From: Firmicutes bacterium UBA2595
GTDB lineage: Bacteria; Bacillota; Thermincolia; Thermincolales; UBA2595
NCBI GenBank assembly: GCA_002339745.1
Contig: DDKP01000078.1
Coordinates: 1 to 6,542 of the forward strand
Direction of reading: 5' to 3'
DNA length: 6,542 bases
The position numbers and the translations under genes are program-made. A model generated the notes under the pieces. It worked only from the letters and a program-made list of their open reading frames with translations. It was not told the DNA's origin and made no database searches. Shown one piece after another: positions 1 through 5,407 of the stretch. Position 1 is the stretch's first letter; each line of letters opens with the position of its first letter.

Positions 1-42
1 TGAAGACTAAAATTCAGTGTTTGCCCCACAGCACAGCAACTG

Positions 43-52
43 AAGGAGGAGG
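43..52 (+). promoter_or_regulatory. Strong Shine-Dalgarno site for resB
   Basis: AAGGAGGAGG lies 9 bases before the ATG at 62 and is close to a perfect anti-Shine-Dalgarno match. It fixes the resB start at 62, so the hydrophilic N-terminal stretch of ResB is probably translated. No promoter can be assigned in the 42 bases upstream, so transcription probably begins outside the window. Confidence 0.85.
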
Positions 53-61
53 ATCAAATTA

Positions 62-1396
62 ATGGCAGAGGACAAGAGACCGGCCGGCTCCGGTGGCCAA
101 GAACAGAACGTGTTACCTGGAGAAAACGGAACTTTGTCAAATGACGACGGCATTATCAACAAGGCTTGGAATTTCCTGAGTTCCATGAAACTGGGGATTA
201 TCCTGCTGCTGATACTGGCAGTGGCGTCGATCATAGGTACCATCTGGGTTCCCAGGGACCCTTTCACCGGACAGCCGGACTACCTCAAGTTTTACAACAA
301 CCCGATTTTTAATATCCTGCTGGCCTTTTTGTCTTTAAATCTTCTGGTCTGCAGCCTGAACAGGTGGAAGGCCATAAAGAACACCCTGAAAGGGCCCAAT
401 GTCGAAGTTTCGGAAAATTTTATCAAAAGCCTAAAATCGGGTTCCAGTTTCAAGGTTAAGAGCGGCCCGGCTGAAACTTCCGAAGAGATCAGGAACCTGC
501 TTAAAAAGAAAGGATACCGGGTATTCGGCAAAGACGCCGGGGATACGTACAAGATTGCCGCGGACCGGGGCCACCTGGGAATTCTCGGGCCATACCTTAC
601 TCACCTGAGTCTCTTTATCATAATCGTAGCTGTCATGATAAAATTCAGCGGCCTGGTGGGCTTTGACGGGACCTTTGCCGGTTGGGAGGGCCAGACATAC
701 AGCATAGGCCAGACCCAGGGCATCCAGAATGTGGATCCCGCCGATTTCTTTGACATCAGAATCAATAATTTCCGGACAGAATACCGGCCTGACGGCACAG
801 AAATCAAACAGTGGTTCAGTGACGTAACGGTAATCGACGGTTTGAAAACCTTTGACTTTAGTATCTATGTGAATAAACCCCTGGTGTATAAAGGCATGAA
901 GTTTTACCAATCCTCATACGGCCACCAGTTTTCCGGTAAATTCTCCGGACCCTCCGCCAAAGACCAGCAGTTCAATGTGGCGATGCAGGAATATATCCAG
1001 CCTGCCGGTACTGACCTGACTTTTGTGCCGATGGGTTACGAAGATGCCACCAAGGAAGTTAAATTCCGGATTTATAAGGGGAACCGGTGGGTTGCCGAAG
1101 AAGAGGCGGTATTGAATACTCCTTTCAAATACGAAAATGCCGAAGTCAAGTTTGAAAACGTGATCAGTTACACGGTCCTGTCAGCCAAGAAAGACCCGGG
1201 GGTGCTGATTGTGGGCATTGGTTCCTTACTTTTGATTGTAGGTATAATAATTTCCTTTATCTTAAGACAGAGAAGGATCTGGTCAGTTGTTGTTCCTGAA
1301 AAAGGCGGTTCCCTGGTGCATATAGGCGGCATATCGGCCAAGGATAAGCACGGGCTCGACACTGACCTGGAAGAGATAGCCGAAGAGTTAAAATAA
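62..1396 (+). CDS. resB: ResB/Ccs1 cytochrome c biogenesis protein (System II)
   Basis: This is the ResB (Ccs1/CcsB) subunit of the System II cytochrome c synthetase, an integral membrane protein that works with CcsA to deliver haem and attach it to apocytochromes on the outer face of the membrane. The 444-residue length fits the family. A hydrophilic Gly/Asp-rich head of about 35 residues precedes TM1 (about 44-63). TM2 is near 82-99, followed by the family-typical SLNRW (98-102). TM3 is near 173-195 and contains His181 in a THLS context. A large extracytoplasmic domain (about 200-378) carries the hallmark NKPLVYKGMKFYQSSYG (271-287). TM4 is near 380-401, with a short charged cytoplasmic tail. 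The start is set by the strong ribosome binding site at 43-52. ccsA follows after 14 bases, the usual resB-resC order. The thiol-reducing partners (ResA/CcsX, CcdA) are not in the window. Family assignment is firm; details of haem ligation are inferred from the family. Confidence 0.95.
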   Translation: MAEDKRPAGSGGQEQNVLPGENGTLSNDDGIINKAWNFLSSMKLGIILLLILAVASIIGTIWVPRDPFTGQPDYLKFYNNPIFNILLAFLSLNLLVCSLNRWKAIKNTLKGPNVEVSENFIKSLKSGSSFKVKSGPAETSEEIRNLLKKKGYRVFGKDAGDTYKIAADRGHLGILGPYLTHLSLFIIIVAVMIKFSGLVGFDGTFAGWEGQTYSIGQTQGIQNVDPADFFDIRINNFRTEYRPDGTEIKQWFSDVTVIDGLKTFDFSIYVNKPLVYKGMKFYQSSYGHQFSGKFSGPSAKDQQFNVAMQEYIQPAGTDLTFVPMGYEDATKEVKFRIYKGNRWVAEEEAVLNTPFKYENAEVKFENVISYTVLSAKKDPGVLIVGIGSLLLIVGIIISFILRQRRIWSVVVPEKGGSLVHIGGISAKDKHGLDTDLEEIAEELK

Positions 1397-1404
1397 AGGG
1401 GGGG
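1397..1404 (+). promoter_or_regulatory. Ribosome binding site for ccsA
   Basis: The G-rich run AGGGGGGG directly follows the resB stop codon and ends 6 bases before the ATG at 1411. An out-of-frame ATG at 1407 sits between them; only the ATG at 1411 opens the ccsA frame. The 14-base gap implies co-transcription with resB. Confidence 0.7.
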
Positions 1405-1410
1405 AAATGA

Positions 1411-2259
1411 ATGGACCTGGTTACCTTAGAACAGTATTCTTTTACTGCTACTTTTATTGCCTATATGGTAGCATCTGCCATCTATATAATCTACCTGGCA
1501 TACAAAAGTGAAAACATGGCTCGCTTGGGAACCCTGGCCACAATAATCGGTTTTCTTACCAATACGGCGTTCCTTATCCTGCGCTGGAAGATCAGCGGAC
1601 ATCCTCCTTTTGTGAACGGTTATGAATTCCTGCTCTCTTTTACCTGGGGTATAGCCGGAATCTATCTGTTTGCTGAATGGCGTTATAGCCTGAGGATTAT
1701 CGGGGCTTTTGTAATGCCGGTGGCATGGCTGATCCTGGCCTGGATTGCCCTGAAGATGCCGGAGCAGGCAAAAACGGCTACCAACCTGATGCCAGCTCTC
1801 CAGAGCAACTGGTTGACCATTCACGTGGCTACCGCCATGATTTCTTACGGCGCCTTTGCCTTATCTTTCGGCACCAGCATCATGTACCTGATCAAGCAGG
1901 CTATGGAGAAAAACAGATCCAGAAGCGAATTCAACAGGCGTATGCCGTCACTGGACCTGCTGGACAGTATCGGTTACAAATTTATAGCCATTGGTTTCCC
2001 GCTTCTCTCGATAGTAATTATCAGTGGGGCGATATGGGCTGAATATGCCTGGGGCCGTTACTGGAGCTGGGATCCCAAAGAGACATGGTCCCTGATCACC
2101 TGGCTGGTTTACGCAGCTTACCTGCACGCCAGATTTACCTACGGGTGGCGCGGGAGTAAAGCTGCCTGGATGTCCATTGTAGGTTTTGCCTTTGTCCTTT
2201 TCACCTTCTTTGGAGTAAACTATTTCCTGTCAGGACTCCACTCTTACGGCGGTGTCTAA
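1411..2259 (+). CDS. ccsA: CcsA/ResC cytochrome c biogenesis protein (System II, WWD domain)
   Basis: This is the polytopic haem-handling subunit of System II (CcsA, also called ResC or CcsB), a member of the haem-handling protein family with a tryptophan-rich WWD motif. The motif is visible as WGRYWSWDPKE at residues 214-224, facing the outside of the membrane. Candidate axial-ligand histidines flank it: His138 (NWLTIHVATAM), His239 (YLHARF) and His277 (SGLHSYGGV). The family-typical GHPPFVNGYE occurs at 63-72. The sequence is hydrophobic throughout, with about eight membrane segments, and the 282 residues match the stand-alone form rather than a fused CcsBA. It pairs with ResB immediately upstream. 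In the known mechanism it moves haem outward and presents it to the CXXCH motif of apocytochrome c. The call is secure from the WWD motif and gene context. Confidence 0.96.
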   Translation: MDLVTLEQYSFTATFIAYMVASAIYIIYLAYKSENMARLGTLATIIGFLTNTAFLILRWKISGHPPFVNGYEFLLSFTWGIAGIYLFAEWRYSLRIIGAFVMPVAWLILAWIALKMPEQAKTATNLMPALQSNWLTIHVATAMISYGAFALSFGTSIMYLIKQAMEKNRSRSEFNRRMPSLDLLDSIGYKFIAIGFPLLSIVIISGAIWAEYAWGRYWSWDPKETWSLITWLVYAAYLHARFTYGWRGSKAAWMSIVGFAFVLFTFFGVNYFLSGLHSYGGV

Positions 2260-2421
2260 TCTTCGGGCCGCCGAGTTCATGATTAAAAAAACTTTTATCT
2301 CAGGTACGGGATACCATGTTAAGTTATGATTGGAACTAAGTTTTACTGCAGGAATAACAGGGGCGGCGAAGAATATTAAATGGATACTTCGGTGAACAGC
2401 CCTGTTAGGGAAGTGGTCTGA
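2260..2421 (+). other. Intergenic leader between ccsA and the siroheme gene
   Basis: This 162-base gap is the only non-coding stretch of any size in the window and is more AT-rich at its 5' end than the genes on either side. It holds a nested inverted repeat (2355-2407) and three very short ORFs placed end to end: 2279-2329 (16 residues), 2326-2379 (17 residues) and 2380-2421 (13 residues), the last abutting the next gene's ATG. There is no run of T after a GC-rich stem, so no convincing intrinsic terminator. Promoter-like hexamers are weak. It may be a regulatory leader separating cytochrome c assembly from tetrapyrrole synthesis, or the remnant of a decayed small gene. Confidence 0.5.
2355..2407 (+). 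promoter_or_regulatory. Nested inverted repeat in the leader of the siroheme gene
   Basis: An outer perfect 8-bp stem pairs TAACAGGG (2355-2362) with CCCTGTTA (2400-2407). Inside it, CGAAG (2367-2371) pairs with CTTCG (2387-2391) around a 15-base AT-rich loop. The 3' arm abuts the weak ribosome-binding region (AGGGAAG from 2407) of the gene starting at 2422, so folding could affect translation initiation. AACA (2395-2398) could alternatively pair locally with TGTT (2403-2406), giving a competing fold. The pairing is read directly from the sequence; a regulatory role is inference. It does not match a riboswitch class I recognise. Confidence 0.4.
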
Positions 2422-3069
2422 ATGGTCGACTATTATCCTATCTGCCTGAACCTGAACGGCGCTAAGTGCCTGGTGGTAGGCGGGGGAAAAGTAGCTGAAC
2501 GAAAGGTGAAAACCCTTCTGGAATGCGGAGCCAGGGTACATGTTGTCAGCCCGGTTTTCTCGGAATGGCTGGAAACGATGGCCGCGGAAGGAAAAATCGC
2601 GGCCGTCAGGAGAACTTACGCCAGTACCGACCTGGAAGACGCCCTTCTCGTGATTGGAGCAACAGACGATGAGAAAGTAAACGGGCGGATAGCCGATGAC
2701 TGTCACGAGAGGAACATCCTGGTTAACATTGTTGATAACCCTGCCCAGTGTACTTTTATAGTGCCGGCAGTTCTAAGGCAGGGGCCGCTTTCCATCAGCA
2801 TATCCACTGACGGTAAAAGCCCGCTGCTGGCCCGCCGGATCCGGGAAGAGCTGGAACCGGCCTTCGGACCGGAATACCGGGAGTTCTTGGACCTCATGGG
2901 AAATGTCAGGGATCATGTTCTCAGGACAGTTCCCGAGGAAGAAAAGCGCCGGGATGTATTTTTACGGTTGGTTTATTCAGACATTATCGATTTATTGAGG
3001 AAAGGGCAACACGAGAAAGTAAAGGAGCGGATAAACCATGTTCTTGGTGACGGTTGGACTGAATCATAG
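2422..3069 (+). CDS. sirC: Precorrin-2 dehydrogenase / sirohydrochlorin ferrochelatase (CysG N-terminal / Met8p-type)
   Basis: This cytoplasmic enzyme oxidises precorrin-2 to sirohydrochlorin with NAD and, in bifunctional members, inserts iron to make siroheme. The 215 residues correspond to the CysG N-terminal half without the methyltransferase half. An N-terminal Rossmann fold carries VVGGGKVAERK (18-28). The conserved NIVDNPAQCTFIVPA block (102-116) includes Asp105, the likely counterpart of the catalytic Asp of CysG and Met8p. SISISTDGKSPLLAR (124-138) is also conserved, and the C-terminal region is helical. An in-frame TGA at 2419-2421 directly before the ATG excludes a longer start. The preceding Shine-Dalgarno sequence is weak, unlike its neighbours. 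The last 32 bases overlap hemA. The methyltransferase partner is supplied by cobA-hemD in the same cluster. Whether it also chelates iron, or only dehydrogenates as in SirC, cannot be settled from sequence alone; the symbol is approximate. Confidence 0.9.
   Translation: MVDYYPICLNLNGAKCLVVGGGKVAERKVKTLLECGARVHVVSPVFSEWLETMAAEGKIAAVRRTYASTDLEDALLVIGATDDEKVNGRIADDCHERNILVNIVDNPAQCTFIVPAVLRQGPLSISISTDGKSPLLARRIREELEPAFGPEYREFLDLMGNVRDHVLRTVPEEEKRRDVFLRLVYSDIIDLLRKGQHEKVKERINHVLGDGWTES
3021..3027 (+). promoter_or_regulatory. Ribosome binding site for hemA inside the upstream gene
   Basis: AAAGGAG lies within the coding sequence of the siroheme gene, 10 bases before the hemA ATG at 3038. Because the two reading frames overlap by 32 bases, ribosomes finishing the upstream gene pass over this site, which favours translational coupling. 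Confidence 0.75.
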
Positions 3070-4423
3070 GACGGCTCCGGTAGAAGTCAGGGAAAAGCTA
3101 AGTTTTTCCGAAGATTCTATTCCGGGACATCTGGAGAAATTGACGTCCCATAAGTCAATCCGCGGCAGTATAATTTTATCTACTTGCAACCGGACGGAGG
3201 TTTACGCGGCCGTCCTGGATGTTGACAAGGGTTTGACTAAAATCCGGGAATACCTTGCCAAGTGTTGCCGCACAGAGTTGAGTGAACTGAAGAACTATCT
3301 CTACGTTTATACGCTCTACGATGTTATTACTCACCTTTTCCGGGTGGCTTCCGGGCTAGATTCCATGATTGTTGGGGAAACCCAGATTTTAGGGCAGGTA
3401 AGAACAGCTTACCAGATAGCATGCGAACACGGGGCCACCAACCGGGTTTTGAATACCTTGTTCCAGCAGGCAGTTACGGTTGGGAAGAAAGTTCGCACGG
3501 AAACGTTCATTGACCGTAATGCGGTATCTATCAGCTATGCGGCGGTAGAGTTGGCAAGGCAAATTTTTGAAGGCCTCTCGGGAAGGTCTGTCCTCATTGT
3601 GGGAGCAGGCAAGATGAGCGAACTGACTGCCAAGCATCTGGTGGCCAACGGAGTTGCCAGCGTGCTGGTGTCCAACCGCTCTTTCGAACGGGCTGCCGAA
3701 TTGGCCAAGCAGTTCGGCGGGAAGGCTATCCGCTTTGATGAACTGTTTGATTATATGGCCAGGGCAGATATTGTCATCAGCGCGACAGCGGCTACCCACT
3801 GTATTATAGAAAAACCGGATATGGAGAAGGTAATGGAACGCAGAAAGGGCAAAAAGATTTTCATTATTGACATTGCTGTTCCCAGGGATGTGGACCCTGG
3901 GGCCGCTGAAGTGGAAGGTGTCAGCCTCTTTGATATTGATGACCTGCAGAACGTGGTTGACAAGAACATCCAGCAGAGAAGAAAAGAAGCCGCCAAGGCG
4001 GAGAAGATCGTAGAAAAGGAAATAAGCGAATTCTGGAAATGGTTGAATACCCAGTTTGTTGTCCCTACCATTGCCGCTTTGAAGAAACGAGGCGAGGATA
4101 TCAGGCAGAAAGAAATGACCAGGGCGTTTAACCGCCTGGGGAACATCACCGAACGCGAGAAAAAGATTATCAGCTCCATGGCGAATTCGATTGTCAACCA
4201 GCTCCTTCATGACCCTGTTATGCAGTTAAAGCACTATGCCTGTACCCAGCAGGGGCATCTGTATACCGAAATCCTGCAGAATCTTTTTAACCTTGATGTT
4301 CCCGGGGAAAAGAGGTTTGCTTCCGGGATGAACGGGCACCCGGTCAACGGAGAAGAGGGCGGGCATCCGGGTGGACTTCCTGATGGTCGTGTAATGCACG
4401 GACAGGCTATGGGCAGGGAATAA
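3038..4423 (+). CDS. hemA: Glutamyl-tRNA reductase (HemA)
   Basis: HemA reduces glutamyl-tRNA(Glu) with NADPH to glutamate-1-semialdehyde, the first committed step of C5-pathway tetrapyrrole synthesis and usually its control point. The N-terminal catalytic domain begins with VGLNHRTAPVEVREK (6-20) and contains the catalytic Cys50 in STCNRTE (48-54). GLDSMIVGETQILGQVR (106-122) is a family signature. The NADPH-binding Rossmann domain shows VLIVGAGKMSE (185-195). A long charged spinal helix (about 310-340) leads to the dimerisation domain, which ends near LFNLD (416-420). All key residues are present. After residue 420 there is a 41-residue low-complexity tail rich in Gly (11) with His434, His443 and His454, which makes the 461-residue protein somewhat longer than a typical member. 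The gene overlaps its upstream neighbour by 32 bases and is followed by hemC after 33 bases. Haem feedback is common for this enzyme but is not visible here. Confidence 0.97.
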   Translation: MFLVTVGLNHRTAPVEVREKLSFSEDSIPGHLEKLTSHKSIRGSIILSTCNRTEVYAAVLDVDKGLTKIREYLAKCCRTELSELKNYLYVYTLYDVITHLFRVASGLDSMIVGETQILGQVRTAYQIACEHGATNRVLNTLFQQAVTVGKKVRTETFIDRNAVSISYAAVELARQIFEGLSGRSVLIVGAGKMSELTAKHLVANGVASVLVSNRSFERAAELAKQFGGKAIRFDELFDYMARADIVISATAATHCIIEKPDMEKVMERRKGKKIFIIDIAVPRDVDPGAAEVEGVSLFDIDDLQNVVDKNIQQRRKEAAKAEKIVEKEISEFWKWLNTQFVVPTIAALKKRGEDIRQKEMTRAFNRLGNITEREKKIISSMANSIVNQLLHDPVMQLKHYACTQQGHLYTEILQNLFNLDVPGEKRFASGMNGHPVNGEEGGHPGGLPDGRVMHGQAMGRE

Positions 4424-4444
4424 ATCAACGGAATCAGATTCATT

Positions 4445-4449
4445 GGAGG
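4445..4449 (+). promoter_or_regulatory. Ribosome binding site for hemC
   Basis: GGAGG stands 7 bases before the ATG at 4457, inside the 33-base hemA-hemC gap. The gap contains no promoter or terminator that I can support, consistent with read-through from hemA. Confidence 0.75.
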
Positions 4450-4456
4450 TATAGTC

Positions 4457-5407
4457 ATGGCAAGGGAGATTATTGTCGGAAGCAGGGACAGCGCCCTGGC
4501 GATGTGGCAGACCAACTGGGTGGTGGATAACCTGAAAAGGCTGAATCCCCACTATTCTTTTCGGATTCTCAGCATGAAGACCCAGGGTGACAAGATCCTT
4601 GATGTGGCTCTGGCCAAGATTGGAGACAAGGGCCTTTTTACAAAGGAACTGGAACTGGCGATGCTGAATGGCGAAATAGACATGGCGGTCCACAGTATGA
4701 AGGACCTCCCCACTGTTTTGCCCAGGGGATTGACCATCGGCGCCATTTGTGAAAGGGTTGACCCGAGGGATGTTGTAATTTCAAGAGAAGGGATACCCTT
4801 GGACCGCCTGCCCAAAGGGGCCAGGATAGGAACCAGCAGCCTGCGACGGTGTGCCCAGTTGCTGCATTACAGGCCGGACCTGAAGCTGGACCCTTTACGT
4901 GGCAATCTTAACACCAGGATGGCCAAGCTTGAGAGGCAAAATCTCGATGCCATTATCCTGGCCGCGGCCGGAGTTGAAAGGCTGGGCTGGGGTGACAGGA
5001 TAACCGAGCGCCTCTCAACCGACATCTGTTTACCGGCGGTTGGACAGGGGTCAATAGGTATTGAAATAAGGGAAGATGACCGGGAGGTATATGAGGTTGT
5101 CCGGACTCTCAACCATTTTCCTTCCGAAGCAGCCATTAAAGCTGAACGGGCGCTTCTGAAAAAGCTGGAAGGAGGCTGCCAGATACCTATCGGCGCTCTC
5201 GGAACGGTAGAGGGAGACCGGTTGACCCTATATGGAGTTGTGGCTTCCCTGGATGGAAAAGACCTGGTCCGCAGCAGTATTTCCGGGCCGGCCACGGAAG
5301 CCGAAGCCCTTGGGGAAAAGCTGGCCGCACAGGTTATAGAGATGGGTGCGGATAAGATTTTAAAATCAGTCAGGCAGGAGTTTTTAAAGAATGAAAACAG
5401 GAATTAA
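4457..5407 (+). CDS. hemC: Porphobilinogen deaminase / hydroxymethylbilane synthase (HemC)
   Basis: HemC polymerises four porphobilinogen units into the linear tetrapyrrole hydroxymethylbilane in the cytoplasm. The 316-residue length is normal. Visible family features are GSRDSALAMWQT near the N-terminus (8-19), the KTQGD motif (41-45), HSMKDLPT (79-86) with the likely catalytic Asp83, and GTSSLRRCAQL (125-135) with substrate-binding Arg130 and Arg131. RGNLNTRMAKL (148-158) and LPAVGQGSIGIE (192-203) follow. EGGCQIPIGA (238-247) contains Cys241, which would carry the covalent dipyrromethane cofactor. The gene overlaps the next by 17 bases, so its product and the enzyme that closes hydroxymethylbilane to uroporphyrinogen III (the HemD domain downstream) are probably made together. 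That pairing suits an unstable intermediate. Nothing suggests damage or transfer. Confidence 0.98.
   Translation: MAREIIVGSRDSALAMWQTNWVVDNLKRLNPHYSFRILSMKTQGDKILDVALAKIGDKGLFTKELELAMLNGEIDMAVHSMKDLPTVLPRGLTIGAICERVDPRDVVISREGIPLDRLPKGARIGTSSLRRCAQLLHYRPDLKLDPLRGNLNTRMAKLERQNLDAIILAAAGVERLGWGDRITERLSTDICLPAVGQGSIGIEIREDDREVYEVVRTLNHFPSEAAIKAERALLKKLEGGCQIPIGALGTVEGDRLTLYGVVASLDGKDLVRSSISGPATEAEALGEKLAAQVIEMGADKILKSVRQEFLKNENRN
5376..5380 (+). promoter_or_regulatory. Ribosome binding site for cobA-hemD
   Basis: AGGAG lies within the 3' end of hemC, 10 bases before the ATG at 5391. Its position inside the upstream gene, with a 17-base overlap of the reading frames, suggests coupled translation. 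Confidence 0.65.

Noticed and set aside
3..62. Possible C-terminal end of an upstream gene, open from the window edge to a TAA at 60-62 that overlaps the resB ATG.
   Set aside because: Only 19 codons are visible, with no recognisable family features. The other two forward frames also stop near the edge (TGA at 1-3, TAA at 8-10), either of which could be the true upstream stop, so no gene can be assigned.
2247..2273. 6-bp perfect GC stem (CGGCGG with CCGCCG) at the end of ccsA, considered as a terminator.
   Set aside because: The loop is 15 bases, one arm lies inside ccsA coding sequence, and no T-run follows; the next bases are AGTTCATG and then an A-run.
2325..2358. Promoter-like hexamers in the gap: TATGAT at 2325-2330, and TTGGAA (2330-2335) with AATAAC (2353-2358) at 17-base spacing.
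   Set aside because: TATGAT has no matching -35 box at a suitable distance. The other pair matches only four of six bases in each box and would start transcription inside the outer stem. Both are within chance expectation.
2406..2427. Resemblance of the AGGGAAG-GGT segment to the 5' core of a cobalamin riboswitch, tempting given the pathway.
   Set aside because: It runs straight into the start codon and coding sequence, and the other conserved cobalamin riboswitch blocks (the C-rich GC-CCC element and GCCACTG) are absent on either side.
3389..4210. Long antisense open frame (273 codons) opposite hemA, and a similar one opposite resB at 431-910.
   Set aside because: Both lie wholly opposite well-conserved genes, show no family motifs and lack a ribosome binding site; they follow from the codon pattern of the sense genes.
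4429..4443. Short palindromic GAATC-A-GATTC in the hemA-hemC gap.
   Set aside because: The one-base spacer cannot form a hairpin, and a 5-bp half-site in a 33-base gap is weak evidence for an operator.
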